Part shown: positions 1 through 8,508 of the stretch, in pieces
How the letters are laid out: each line of letters begins with the position of its first letter
Numbering within the stretch: position 1 is the first letter of the stretch
NCBI RefSeq assembly: GCF_003574655.1
Contig: NZ_QNUM01000005.1
Location: 248,001 to 312,000, forward strand
DNA: 64,000 nt
Direction of reading: 5' to 3'
From: Cohaesibacter haloalkalitolerans
Lineage (GTDB): Bacteria; Pseudomonadota; Alphaproteobacteria; Rhizobiales; Cohaesibacteraceae
Position numbers and translations under genes: made by a program
Notes under the pieces: generated by a model
What the model was told of the DNA's origin: nothing
Database searches by the model: none
Seen by the model: only the letters and a program-made list of their open reading frames with translations

Positions 1-731
1 TCATGGTCGATAATTTCTCTCAGGGCGGTGCTGCCATCAACCAGCTCTGCACGGCCTTCGATCTGGGGCTGAAGGTTTTCGATCTGGCGATCGAACATCC
101 GACCGGCGACATCACGGTTGAGCCAGCCATGTCCGAGAAGGACTGTGTGGCAACCATGGCCTACGGCATGGAAGCCATCGCAGGTGGAACCGATCTGCTC
201 TGCCTTGGTGAAATGGGCATCGGCAATACGACGATTTCCGCAGCTCTTTTCTGTGCCCTGTTTGGCGGCACCGCTGAGGACTGGTGCGGTCGCGGTTCAG
301 GGGTTGACGACAAGGGCTTGCAGCTCAAGATCGACCTCGTCAACAAGGCACTCGACACTCACAAGGACTATCTGGACAAGCCTCTGGAAGTGCTGGCACG
401 CCTCGGTGGTCGCGAATTTGCCGCCATGTGTGGCGCTGTGCTCGCTGCCCGCATCAACAATGTGCCGGTGATCGTTGATGGTTTCAACACCACCGCCGCT
501 GTTGCTGTGCTGCACAAGCTTGATCCACGCACCCTTGACCATTGTGTCTTCTCTCATTGCTCTGCTGAAGGTGCTCACCGTCGCGCTCTTGATGCAATGG
601 GCAAAACCGCGATTGTCGACCTTGGCTTCCGTCTCGGCGAGGGCACCGGTGCTGCCGTTGTGGCTGGCCTTGCCAAAGCCGCCTGCCAGATGCACAACGG
701 GATGGCAACCTTCGCCGACGTCGGGCTCTGA
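1..731 (+). CDS. cobT: Nicotinate-nucleotide-dimethylbenzimidazole phosphoribosyltransferase, C-terminal part
   Basis: The enzyme transfers ribose phosphate from nicotinate mononucleotide to dimethylbenzimidazole, making alpha-ribazole phosphate for the lower ligand of cobalamin in the cytoplasm. About 242 residues are visible, roughly the last 70 percent of a protein usually near 340 residues. The frame is open to the window edge, so the true start lies upstream. Family signatures seen are GEMGIGNTT near visible residue 68, FSHCSAEGAH near 187 and LGEGTGAA near 213. The last of these carries the Glu known to be catalytic in Salmonella CobT. A strong terminator follows at 772-804. No other cobalamin gene is in the window. 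Confidence 0.95.
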   Translation, partial: MVDNFSQGGAAINQLCTAFDLGLKVFDLAIEHPTGDITVEPAMSEKDCVATMAYGMEAIAGGTDLLCLGEMGIGNTTISAALFCALFGGTAEDWCGRGSGVDDKGLQLKIDLVNKALDTHKDYLDKPLEVLARLGGREFAAMCGAVLAARINNVPVIVDGFNTTAAVAVLHKLDPRTLDHCVFSHCSAEGAHRRALDAMGKTAIVDLGFRLGEGTGAAVVAGLAKAACQMHNGMATFADVGL

Positions 732-771
732 GCCACTTCGTCTGGGATTGCCCCGGATAATCAAATCCATG

Positions 772-804
772 CAAAGCCGGCTTCATGCCGGCTTTGTCTT
801 TTTT
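772..804 (+). terminator. Rho-independent terminator after cobT
   Basis: A perfect 10-bp stem (772-781 with 787-796) has a 5-nt loop and is followed by a T-rich run to 804. It lies 41 bp after the cobT stop and separates cobT from the leader of the next gene. Confidence 0.85.
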
Positions 805-896
805 GTCTGTGAATGCTCATCTCGGGCCTTCCTGTGTACTTTGTCGCGCTTCGATATTTACAGGTCGGAAGCTGGCTGATAGCTTTCAAAGGCTTA

Positions 897-1024
897 TCCA
901 TGTTCAGCTAGGGTTCCGCTGCTTGTGCAGGTCTGGACCGAGCGCTGCTATGAGCCCGAGTGGGCAGACACCTGAAAGACGAAAAATCTAGGGGGGATGG
1001 ACAAGGCACGTAACTCGTGTGTCC
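897..1024 (+). promoter_or_regulatory. ykkC-family riboswitch candidate (guanidine-I or a subtype-2 relative) with overlapping switch hairpin
   Basis: CTAGGGTTCCG at 908-918 is followed at once by a perfect hairpin (CTGC 919-922 with GCAG 927-930) and then GTCTGGACCGAG at 931-942. This is the conserved 5' half of the ykkC aptamer as I know it (CUAGGG-UUCCG, hairpin, CUGGUCCGAGAG), with one base changed in the second box. Further on are a GCCC/GGGC hairpin (954-965), a small AGA/TCT hairpin with an A-rich loop (977-989) and a G-run (991-996). These sit where the family has its GGGA-AAAA-CCC-GGG element. TCCAT (897-901) can pair with ATGGA (997-1001) as a closing helix. That 3' strand overlaps the first arm of a second hairpin (999-1003 with 1020-1024, plus 1007-1010 with 1016-1019), so the two folds exclude each other. 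The EamA gene starts 25 bp later. The family call is fairly safe; the ligand is open. Confidence 0.7.
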
Positions 1025-1048
1025 AAACCAATCGTTTAAAGGTATTCC

Positions 1049-1903
1049 ATGTCACTCCTCGGATTTATGCTCGTTCTGGCCGCTGCTGTCTGTCACGCCA
1101 CCTGGAACTTCTTTGTCAAACGCATCAACGCCGGACCGGAACTGGTCTGGCTGTTCTCCCTGATCACCGTTGTCATCTACAGCCCGTTGGCGATCTATTT
1201 TGCCCTGACAATGGAGACAATTGATCTCGTCGGGATCAGTTTCATTGTCGGCAGCTGCATCATTCATCTGGGCTATTTCCTGCTGTTGCAAAAGGGCTAT
1301 CGCACCGGCGATCTGTCCGTGGTCTACCCGACTGCGCGGGCGACGGGCCCCATGCTGTCGACTATCTTCGCCATAGTTCTGCTCGGTGAACACGCCACGC
1401 TTCAGGGCGGGCTTGGCGCTCTGGTCATCATCTTTGGCGTTATGATGCTGGCTGGCGGTCTCAAGGTGCGCTCGGCCGAGCAAATCACGTCGCTGTTGTT
1501 CGGTGTCGGGGCTGGAACCCTGATCGGCAGCTATACGGTCTGGGATGCCTATGCCGTCTCGGTTCTTGCTTTGCCGCCGCTACTGCTTGATTACAGCTCT
1601 TCATTCGGTCGGATGCTGTTGCTGGCACCGGTCGCTGCCAAGCGAAAAAGCTCGGTAGCCGAACTATGGCGCAAGCACAAGCCGGGGCTTTTCGTCATCG
1701 CACTCTTCAACCCGCTTGCCTACATTCTGGCCCTAGTTGCCATGACCTTCACGCCCGTGACCTACATCGCCCCTATCCGCGAAGTCAGCGTCGTGCTGAC
1801 AGTGCTGCTGGGTAGCCTTGTGCTGGGAGAGGGGAACCTCAGGAGCCGGCTTACCTGGTCCTGCGTCATTCTGGCAGGCGTCTCGATCCTGGCTTCGGCC
1901 TGA
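1049..1903 (+). CDS. EamA/DMT-superfamily permease
   Basis: This is a 284-residue inner membrane protein with about ten hydrophobic segments arranged as two EamA repeats (roughly residues 4-137 and 150-282). That is the usual length of the drug/metabolite transporter family. Family members export or exchange small metabolites; the substrate cannot be read from the sequence. The ATG at 1049 has AAAGG at 1038-1042 as ribosome site. The gene stands alone, preceded by a ykkC-type riboswitch candidate, which suggests its substrate is related to the ligand of that RNA, for example guanidine or a nucleotide. It converges on the histidine kinase gene. Confidence 0.85.
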   Translation: MSLLGFMLVLAAAVCHATWNFFVKRINAGPELVWLFSLITVVIYSPLAIYFALTMETIDLVGISFIVGSCIIHLGYFLLLQKGYRTGDLSVVYPTARATGPMLSTIFAIVLLGEHATLQGGLGALVIIFGVMMLAGGLKVRSAEQITSLLFGVGAGTLIGSYTVWDAYAVSVLALPPLLLDYSSSFGRMLLLAPVAAKRKSSVAELWRKHKPGLFVIALFNPLAYILALVAMTFTPVTYIAPIREVSVVLTVLLGSLVLGEGNLRSRLTWSCVILAGVSILASA

Positions 1904-1984
1904 GCCTTGTTGAGCATAAAAAAAGCTGGTCGCGGAGTCCCTGGACCTGCCTTATGTGTTTCTGCGATACGCGGGAAGGGGGGG

Positions 1985-3514
1985 CTATCCAGCTCTCTTG
2001 AGCAGGATGCGCGGCTTCTTGGGCTGGATGACATCCATGACGCGGCTCGGCGGGAACTTTGCGGTGACGGTCGTGCCCTTGCGCAATTCCGACTTGAGGT
2101 CGAATGACCCGTCGTGCATGGAGACCAGCGCCTGAACGATGGAAAGCCCAAGCCCGGAACCTTCCTCGGCGCTCTGAATGGCCGCCGATCCTTGACCGAA
2201 GGCGCTGAGAACCGTCGCGATTTCATGCTCGGGAATGCCGATCCCAGTGTCCTTGACGGCAACCATCTGACCACCATCCTCGGTGGATTTGACGGTCAGC
2301 GTAATGACCCCACCGTTGGGCGTGAATTTGACAGCGTTGGTCAGCAGATTGAGGATGACCTGCCGCACGGCGCGTTCATCCGCCCACAGTTTCGGCAAGG
2401 TCTGATCGGCATCCAGAACGATGGAGATGTCCTTGGCCTTGGCTCTGATCCGCAGCAGGTTTTCGCAGTCTTCAGCGACCAGTGCCAATGTTACCGCTTC
2501 CTCATTGAGCTTGTAACGACCGGCCTCGATGCGGGACAGGTCGAGAATCTCGTTGATGAGATTGAGCAGATGCGAGCCGGAAGCGTGGATGTCGTTGGCA
2601 TATTCCTTGTATTTCTCGTTCGGCATCGGCCCGAAGACTTCGCTTTTCATCATTTCCGAAAAGCCGAGAATAGCGTTGAGCGGCGTGCGCAACTCGTGGC
2701 TCATGGTTGCCAGAAAGCGGCTCTTGGCCGTGTTGGCTTCCTCGGCCTGACGACGCGACTCATCAGAGATCGCCTTGGCCTGTTCCAGCTCGGTGATCAG
2801 ATAGTCTTTTTCCAGTCGGAAATTCAGCATGGCGACAGTGGAGCTGTAAAGCCGTTTCGACAGAAGGATGAAAAAGACGATGGCGCCGATCGACATCAGC
2901 GACAGGGTCGTGTCGATCTCCCGCGTGTGAATGAGAATGGAATGGTTGATCACCAGCGCAATGGGCAGGGAACCGGCCCACACCGCCGCCGGTATCGGGA
3001 AGCTCAGCATGGTCGTGATCGCGATGACCACCAGCATCACGGCAAACTGGTATTCCTCCAGATAGCCAACGTCCTTTGCCGTCGGCAGCAACAGGATGGC
3101 CGCCCAGACGATGCCGTCAACAGCTTCCAGAAACAGAAAGCGTCGCTGCCAGACATTGAGCGCGATGTCATTGCCGGAATAATGCACGAAGCTCCTGGCA
3201 AAGATGGTCTTCGCTGAATGGGTGAATATGGCCGCGATCAGCCAGAAGAGCGAATAGATGGGGGTCGTCCAGAGCGTGGAAATCGCTGCAGAGATGAGAA
3301 ACAGAACCGGAATGGCAAAGGCTGCAGAGATCCGGTTCTCTGCATACATCATCATCAGTTCATGGCGGAAGGAGGGGCGGTAGCCATTCTTGTTGTTGAG
3401 CTGTTCACGCACGTCGTGAACGGTGCGCAACACGGCGCGCCTTTTTGCTGCGCGAGCGCTGTTCACTTCTCGTGAATCCCCTTTTGACCGATCAGTGTTG
3501 AAGACACCGGTCAT
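1985..3514 (-). CDS. Membrane sensor histidine kinase of the DivJ/PleC/PdhS type
   Basis: This is a 509-residue protein. About six hydrophobic segments fill residues 50-230, followed by a short coiled coil (about 230-270). The HisKA domain carries the phospho-acceptor box MSHELRTPLNAILGFSEMM and a dimerisation helix ending LDLSRIEAG. The HATPase domain has its N, G1 (DTGIGIP) and G2 (GSGLGLSIV) boxes. The HisKA wording is that of the DivJ/PleC/PdhS kinases, which in alphaproteobacteria act on DivK/PleD-like receivers. No response regulator gene is adjacent, so the kinase is an orphan. I chose the ATG at 3514 because AAGGG lies 8 nt upstream; an upstream ATG at 3562 lacks this. The sensor part is integral to the membrane, without a PAS domain or a large periplasmic loop. 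A weak stem followed by a long T-run on the minus strand near 1918-1945 may be its terminator. Confidence 0.85.
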   Translation of the reverse strand: MTGVFNTDRSKGDSREVNSARAAKRRAVLRTVHDVREQLNNKNGYRPSFRHELMMMYAENRISAAFAIPVLFLISAAISTLWTTPIYSLFWLIAAIFTHSAKTIFARSFVHYSGNDIALNVWQRRFLFLEAVDGIVWAAILLLPTAKDVGYLEEYQFAVMLVVIAITTMLSFPIPAAVWAGSLPIALVINHSILIHTREIDTTLSLMSIGAIVFFILLSKRLYSSTVAMLNFRLEKDYLITELEQAKAISDESRRQAEEANTAKSRFLATMSHELRTPLNAILGFSEMMKSEVFGPMPNEKYKEYANDIHASGSHLLNLINEILDLSRIEAGRYKLNEEAVTLALVAEDCENLLRIRAKAKDISIVLDADQTLPKLWADERAVRQVILNLLTNAVKFTPNGGVITLTVKSTEDGGQMVAVKDTGIGIPEHEIATVLSAFGQGSAAIQSAEEGSGLGLSIVQALVSMHDGSFDLKSELRKGTTVTAKFPPSRVMDVIQPKKPRILLKRAG

Positions 3515-3678
3515 GCCTGACGCCCTTTTTATTTTTATACAAATTGCTCCGAAAGGCATCATTTCCCATTTGTATTAAGATCCCGCTGAAAAAGTTGGTA
3601 AATGAATGGTAAATTGCAAAATGCCTTCTGAACGGATAGTTTTAAGTCATTGAACCCGTTGAAGGACATCGACCAGTT

Positions 3679-4359
3679 TTGGAATCGGAAAACGGCTTGA
3701 ACCAGAAACCACCACAGCCCTCGACCTCTGCTCTTGGCGCCACTTTAACGGCGCTTGAGGAGGAGGTCTCTCGCTGTCGCGCCTGTGTCTCGGAGCCCGC
3801 AGGTTCCCCGCTGCCACACCTGCCAAGGCCGGTGGTTCGTCTGTCGGCGACCGCTCGAATCTGCATCGCCGGACAGGCGCCGGGCATGCGTGTTCACCAG
3901 ACCGGCATTCCTTTTAACGATCCTTCCGGGGACCGTTTGAGGGACTGGATGGGGATCGACCGGGAAACCTTTTATGATCAGAGCCTGATTGCCATTGTGC
4001 CGATGGGCTTCTGTTTTCCCGGGTATGACGCCAAGGGCGGCGATCTTCCGCCGCGCAAGGAGTGCGTCCGCCTCTGGCATGACCGGATTTTTGCTGCCAT
4101 GCCGCAGATCGAGCTGGTTCTTGCCATCGGGCAATATGCCCAGCGCTATCATCTTGGCTCTCTGCGAAAGAAATCGCTTACCGAGACTGTAAAGGCAGCA
4201 CAGGCCTTCTGGAATGGGTCAGATAGCCCCCGCGTCTTGCCCTTGCCCCATCCGTCTTGGCGCAATACGGCCTGGCTCAAGAAAAATCCATGGTTCGAGC
4301 GCGAAATCCTGCCGCTGCTCAAGGAAGAAGTTCAAAGGCACCTTGTCACTACACGGTGA
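3679..4359 (+). CDS. Uracil-DNA glycosylase superfamily protein, family-4-like with Fe-S cysteines
   Basis: This 226-residue protein probably removes uracil or a related damaged base from DNA. Motif 1 reads GQAPGMRVHQTG with a following PFNDPSGDRLRDWMG, and motif 2 reads LPHPSWRN near residue 192. Four cysteines are placed as in 4Fe-4S family-4 enzymes: a CxxC near residue 34, and a pair separated by 16 residues near 110-127 (MGFCFPG to RKEC). Motif 1 has Gly-Gln-Ala-Pro-Gly rather than the more common Gly-Glu-Ala-Pro-Gly, and a His stands four residues later. It may therefore form its own branch. The start is TTG at 3679; no upstream ATG is in frame and the next internal ATG is past motif 1. 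The gene stands alone. Confidence 0.8.
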   Translation: MESENGLNQKPPQPSTSALGATLTALEEEVSRCRACVSEPAGSPLPHLPRPVVRLSATARICIAGQAPGMRVHQTGIPFNDPSGDRLRDWMGIDRETFYDQSLIAIVPMGFCFPGYDAKGGDLPPRKECVRLWHDRIFAAMPQIELVLAIGQYAQRYHLGSLRKKSLTETVKAAQAFWNGSDSPRVLPLPHPSWRNTAWLKKNPWFEREILPLLKEEVQRHLVTTR

Positions 4360-4528
4360 AATGGTTTTGCTCAGTCTGGAGGAGTTCCTAAAGAATGAGG
4401 TGTTTGGTGACATTTACCTGATTGATTTGAGAATATTCTTTCGGTAGCATGTTTCTTATGACTGATTTGGGGTAATTTTTTGTCTTGCCCAAAAGGGAGG
4501 TCGTTCAGGGAAGGGATCGGAGAGAACC

Positions 4529-5008
4529 ATGCTGGATCGTTTGGATCGGCGCATCCTGCAAATTCTGCAGGAAGATGCCACAATGCCCGTAGCAGAAATC
4601 GGACGCAGGGTAGGATTGTCAACCACGCCGTGCTGGCGACGCATTCAGAAAATGGAAGAGGAAGGCGTGATCACCGGTCGCGTTGTTCTGCTCGACCCGG
4701 AAAAGGTGAACACCAAGGTGACTGCCTTTGTTGCGGTCACCACCAATGAGCATTCCTCCGACTGGCTCAAACGTTTCGCCGACGTTATCAGAGATTTCCC
4801 TGAAGTGGTGGAATTCTATCGCATGGCCGGGCAGGTGGACTATCTGCTGCGGGTCGTCGTTCCGGATATCGATGCCTATGACGCCTTCTACAAGAAGCTG
4901 ATCTCGCGCATAGAGGTCGGCGATATTTCAACGACCTTTGCAATGGAGCAAATCAAATATACCACCGCTCTGCCGCTCAACTATCTGCCAGACAAGGAAG
5001 TGCGGTGA
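4529..5008 (+). CDS. Lrp/AsnC family transcriptional regulator
   Basis: This 159-residue protein has an N-terminal AsnC-type helix-turn-helix (residues 1-55, beginning LDRLDRRILQILQED and ending TTPCWRRIQKMEEEG). The C-terminal RAM/effector domain covers about residues 70-150. Such proteins form octamers that bind DNA in response to amino acids. GGAGAGAACC stands just before the ATG. The neighbours do not show its target. The convergent dehydrogenase acts on branched-chain-type hydroxy acids, which would fit an amino acid regulator, but this is inference. Confidence 0.92.
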   Translation: MLDRLDRRILQILQEDATMPVAEIGRRVGLSTTPCWRRIQKMEEEGVITGRVVLLDPEKVNTKVTAFVAVTTNEHSSDWLKRFADVIRDFPEVVEFYRMAGQVDYLLRVVVPDIDAYDAFYKKLISRIEVGDISTTFAMEQIKYTTALPLNYLPDKEVR

Positions 5009-5037
5009 CCTTCCGGGCACCCAGACTGATGCTATGA

Positions 5038-5073
5038 AAATGACAAAGCCCGCAGCCGTGGTGGCGCGGGCTT
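5038..5073 (-). terminator. Terminator reading the minus strand, downstream of the dehydrogenase and its remnant
   Basis: AAGCCCGC (5046-5053) pairs with GCGGGCTT (5066-5073). On the minus strand the stem is followed by a T-rich stretch; on the plus strand there is none. It therefore serves transcripts arriving from the right. It lies 160 bp beyond the present dehydrogenase stop but only about 30 bp beyond the relic of a second 3' end. Confidence 0.6.
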
Positions 5074-5106
5074 ATCTGCATCCGATCTCTTTCCGCCTGT
5101 CGCCGC

Positions 5107-5158
5107 TTCCAGTCGAGCAGGGCAATAAGGGAAGACGTATCCCAACGATTGCCGCCCA
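5107..5158 (-). pseudogene. Remnant of a second copy of the 3' end of the dehydrogenase gene
   Basis: This 52-nt stretch matches 5238-5289, the last codons of the adjacent dehydrogenase gene, in the same orientation at a distance of 131 bp. Between the shared GGC-GGC and the final Lys codon six codons differ and five of these differences are synonymous (Arg, three Leu codons and Lys). The one replacement is Arg to Trp. The stop codon has become CGG and the Met codon at the left edge is GTG. DNA further upstream on the minus strand no longer resembles the gene. The pattern means that the relic was once translated, so it is the tail of a former paralogue rather than a fresh slip. Confidence 0.7.
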
Positions 5159-5233
5159 CCAGATGCGCCTTTGCGGAGCAAAGCCAAGCGCATCGCCAGA
5201 GATAGCATGGGCGGCAGCCGTGTTCACTGAAAC

Positions 5234-6106
5234 CTATTTCCGGTCAAGAAGGGCAATGAGGGAAGACGTATCCCAGCGATTGCCGCCCATGGCCTGAACC
5301 TGGCTGTAGAACTGATCGACAGTGGCGGTTACCGGCAGGTGAGCGCCATTGCTGCGGGCTTCGTCAAGTACGATGGACAGGTCCTTGCGCATCCAGTCGA
5401 CAGCAAAGCCAAACTCGAATTCGCCTTTGGCCATGGTCGCAGCGCGGTTTTCCATCTGCCACGAACCGGCGGCACCCTTGGAGATCACATCAATCACAGC
5501 GGCAACGTCAAGCCCGGCTTCCTTGGCGAAGTGAACGCCTTCCGACAGTGCCTGAACGAGGCCGGCGATGCAGATCTGGTTGACCATCTTGGTGAGCTGA
5601 CCAGAGCCGGAAGGCCCCATCAGGCCGACCATGCGGGCAAAGGATTCGATGACCGGCTTGGCCTTGTCGAAAATGTCCTGATCTCCACCGCACATGACGG
5701 TGAGCACGCCGTTTTCCGCGCCAGCCTGACCGCCGGAAACTGGCGCATCGATGAAACCGACGTCCTGAGCCTTGGCCACTTCATAAAGCTCGCGGGCAAC
5801 CTTGGCGCTGGCGGTTGTGTTGTCGATGAAAATAGCGCCTTCCTTCATGGTGGAAAGAGCCCCGTCTTCACCGATGGTCACTTCGCGCAGATCATCGTCG
5901 TTGCCAACGCAACTGAACACGAAGTCGGCACCTTCCGCAGCGGCGGCTGGCGTCAAGGCCATGGCTCCACCATGTTCGGCAACCCATTTTTCCGATTTGG
6001 CAGCGGTACGGTTATAGACGGTGACCTCATGTCCACCCTTGTGCATCAGGTGAGCGGCCATTGGGTAGCCCATGACACCGAGACCGAGAAATGTAACTTT
6101 GGCCAT
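5234..6106 (-). CDS. NAD(P)-dependent beta-hydroxyacid dehydrogenase (3-hydroxyisobutyrate dehydrogenase / tartronate semialdehyde reductase family)
   Basis: This 290-residue cytoplasmic enzyme oxidises or reduces a beta-hydroxy acid. The N-terminus has the Rossmann motif GLGVMGYPMA at residues 7-16. The substrate signature DAPVSGGQAGAENG is near residue 120, and the catalytic Lys lies in GSGQLTKMVNQI near 171. The remainder is the helical dimerisation domain. The family includes 3-hydroxyisobutyrate dehydrogenase (valine breakdown), 2-hydroxy-3-oxopropionate reductase and succinic semialdehyde reductases, which sequence reading cannot separate. I placed the start at 6106, where the Rossmann fold begins and GAGGT precedes the ATG; the longer frame adds 27 unlike residues. 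It follows glyS after a terminator. Confidence 0.88.
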   Translation of the reverse strand: MAKVTFLGLGVMGYPMAAHLMHKGGHEVTVYNRTAAKSEKWVAEHGGAMALTPAAAAEGADFVFSCVGNDDDLREVTIGEDGALSTMKEGAIFIDNTTASAKVARELYEVAKAQDVGFIDAPVSGGQAGAENGVLTVMCGGDQDIFDKAKPVIESFARMVGLMGPSGSGQLTKMVNQICIAGLVQALSEGVHFAKEAGLDVAAVIDVISKGAAGSWQMENRAATMAKGEFEFGFAVDWMRKDLSIVLDEARSNGAHLPVTATVDQFYSQVQAMGGNRWDTSSLIALLDRK

Positions 6107-6144
6107 ATCAAATACCTCATATCGCTGGAGCGGAACGCGGGGTT

Positions 6145-6180
6145 CCAGAAAACAAAGAGGGCGGCTCGATAAGCCGCCCT
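6145..6180 (-). terminator. Terminator after glyS
   Basis: On the minus strand a perfect 9-bp stem (6172-6180 with 6158-6166) has a 5-nt loop and runs into CTTTGTTTT. It starts 19 bp after the glyS stop and lies just before the dehydrogenase start. Confidence 0.85.
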
Positions 6181-6198
6181 TCATCAATTAGCAAAATC

Positions 6199-8271
6199 TC
6201 AGCCGGCGATCTTCGAGAAATCTGCCACCGTCAGGGTGGTGGCGCGGATCTGGTTGAGCATCTTCAGCCGGTTCTCGCGAACCTCGGGACGCTCGTCATT
6301 GACCAGAACCTTCTCGAAGAAGGCATCCACCGGCGCGCGCAAGGTGGCAAGCGCCGACATTGCGGCTTCGAAATTCTCGGTCGACACGGCTTCTTCGGCG
6401 GCCACACGGGCCGTTTCGATGGCGGCGGCGAGGGCAACTTCCTCTGGCTCATGCAGATGGGCGCCCTCTACGAGCCCTTCAAAGCTGGCGCCAGACTTTT
6501 TCTCTTCGGCGCGCAGGATGTTGGCGGCACGGCGATAGCCTGCGAGCAGGTTGGCCCCGTCGTCGCTGGCAAGGAACGAACCCAGAGCCTCGACGCGCTT
6601 GGAAATCATCACGATATCGTCCTGTCCGCCAAGGGCGAACACGGCATCGAGCAGATCGTGGCGAGCGCCCTTGTCCTTGAGATAGACGCTGAGGCGGTCG
6701 ACGAAGAAGGACAGAAGGTCATCGCCCTGAGCAAAGTCGGCGCGGGCCGTCTTGAAGCTGTCAAGCAGTGACAGGCGGATATCGTTTTCTTCCAGAATGC
6801 GGATGACGCCAAGAGCGGCGCGGCGCAGGGCGAACGGGTCCTTGGAACCGGTCGGCTTTTCGTCAATGGCCCAGAAGCCGGTCAGAAGGTCCAGCTTGTC
6901 GGCGAGGGCAACGGAAATGGATACCGGCTCGGTCGGTACTTCGTCGCTCGGGCCCTGCGGCTTGTAATGCATCTCGATGGCGTCGGCGACTTTCGGGTCT
7001 TCGTTCTGTGCCAGAGCATAGTAGCGGCCCATCAGGCCCTGCAGCTCGGTGAATTCGAATACCATGTCTGTGACAAGGTCGGCCTTGGCGAGCTTTGCGG
7101 CGCGCGCGGCGAGGGCCGCATCGGCACCAACCTTGGGTGCCAGAGCTTCAGACAGCGCCACCAGACGGGCAACGCGCTGGCTCTGGGTGCCGAGCTTTTC
7201 ATGGAACACCATGCTGTCGAGCTTGTAGAGGCGGGTTTCGAGGCCGGTCTTGAGGTCGGTTTCCCAGAAGAACTTGGCGTCGGACAGGCGGGCGCGCACG
7301 ACCTTCTGGTTGCCGGCGACGATGGTTTTGCCATCATCGGGAGCAATCAGGTTGGACACCAGAACAAACTTGTTTGCCAGCTTGCCGGTCTTCGCGTCCT
7401 TCAACACGAAACATTTCTGGTTTTCGCGAATGGTGGTCTGAATCACTTCCTCGGGGATGGCAAGGAAGGCTTCCTCGAAGGACCCCATCAGGGCAACGGG
7501 CCATTCGACAAGGCCTGCGACCTCTTCAAGGAGGCCCATGTCTTCGATCAGCTCAAGCCCCTGCGCAAAGGCGAGGGTCTTGGCGTCGTTGAGAATGATC
7601 TCCTTGCGTTCGTCAAGGTCAAGGATCACCTTGCGGGCGCGCAGACCTGCTTCATAGTCATCAAAGCGTTTGACGGCAAAGCTTTCCTTGCCGTGGAAGC
7701 GATGGCCTTGCGTCTCGTTGCCACTGACGATGCCCTCGACAGAGAATGGCACGACTTCGGAGCCTTCGCCTTCCGTGGAAAGGGTGCAGACGATGGAATG
7801 CAGCGGACGAACCCAGCGCAGGGCGCCTTCACCGGCAACACCCCACTTCTGGCTTTTCGGCCATGGGAACTTGCGCACGACATCCGGAACGAGGTCTGCA
7901 ATGATCTCTTCGGCCTTGCGACCCGGCTTGTTGATCACGGCAACGTAGAAATCGCCCTTTTTGGGGTCGGACTGAATGGTTGCTTCATCGATGGAGGAAA
8001 GTCCGGCGCTGCGCAAAAAGCCCTGCAGGGCCTGTTCCGGCACGCCGACGCGAGGGCCCTTGCGCTCTTCCGAAATATCGGGAGAGGAAGCCAAGAGGCC
8101 GGTGATCGAAAGCGTCAGGCGACGCGGGGTGGCAAAGGCGCGTGCACCCTCGTAGGTCAAACCGGCATCCACCAGACCCCCGGTGATCAGTTTTTTCAAA
8201 TCTTCAGCGGCCCGGCGCTGCATGCGGGCCGGGATTTCTTCGGAAAATAGCTCAAGCAGAAGGTCTGGCAT
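6199..8271 (-). CDS. glyS: Glycyl-tRNA synthetase beta subunit
   Basis: This 690-residue protein is the tRNA-recognising and editing subunit of the bacterial alpha2-beta2 glycyl-tRNA synthetase. The N-terminus [18 protein letters not shown] is the family hallmark. The central HD-like part includes the MDPFALRR-like sequence [16 protein letters not shown] near residue 480. The C-terminal anticodon-binding DALR-type helices end at the stop. Length agrees with the usual 690-700. GAGAAG precedes the ATG. The alpha subunit gene glyQ, commonly just upstream, is not here: the next gene upstream is an amino acid ABC permease, 237 bp away. Confidence 0.97.
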   Translation of the reverse strand: MPDLLLELFSEEIPARMQRRAAEDLKKLITGGLVDAGLTYEGARAFATPRRLTLSITGLLASSPDISEERKGPRVGVPEQALQGFLRSAGLSSIDEATIQSDPKKGDFYVAVINKPGRKAEEIIADLVPDVVRKFPWPKSQKWGVAGEGALRWVRPLHSIVCTLSTEGEGSEVVPFSVEGIVSGNETQGHRFHGKESFAVKRFDDYEAGLRARKVILDLDERKEIILNDAKTLAFAQGLELIEDMGLLEEVAGLVEWPVALMGSFEEAFLAIPEEVIQTTIRENQKCFVLKDAKTGKLANKFVLVSNLIAPDDGKTIVAGNQKVVRARLSDAKFFWETDLKTGLETRLYKLDSMVFHEKLGTQSQRVARLVALSEALAPKVGADAALAARAAKLAKADLVTDMVFEFTELQGLMGRYYALAQNEDPKVADAIEMHYKPQGPSDEVPTEPVSISVALADKLDLLTGFWAIDEKPTGSKDPFALRRAALGVIRILEENDIRLSLLDSFKTARADFAQGDDLLSFFVDRLSVYLKDKGARHDLLDAVFALGGQDDIVMISKRVEALGSFLASDDGANLLAGYRRAANILRAEEKKSGASFEGLVEGAHLHEPEEVALAAAIETARVAAEEAVSTENFEAAMSALATLRAPVDAFFEKVLVNDERPEVRENRLKMLNQIRATTLTVADFSKIAG

Positions 8272-8508
8272 GGTCTTCTCGATTTACAACAGAAACAGGA
8301 ATTGTCTTTGGGTTTTTGAACTAGCAAGCCGAGGCGGCTTTGTCACTGATAAAATGTCTGTTTGGGCAAAGTCAGCCATAAAGCGCACAAGCCAGTTCGG
8401 CTCTTCCTGCCGGAATTTGCCTGTAGAGGGAACGGCAGGGTAGGACGGAGGCTGCAAGGCCCGAGCGGAGCTGTTCTCCCTTGCCCGAGCCTGCCGTATC
8501 GATGTGCG

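Noticed and set aside
6967-8250. 427-codon open frame on the plus strand
   Set aside because: It is antisense to glyS, which explains the DNA fully; the translated sequence shows no family features and is typical of the shadow frame of a GC-rich gene.
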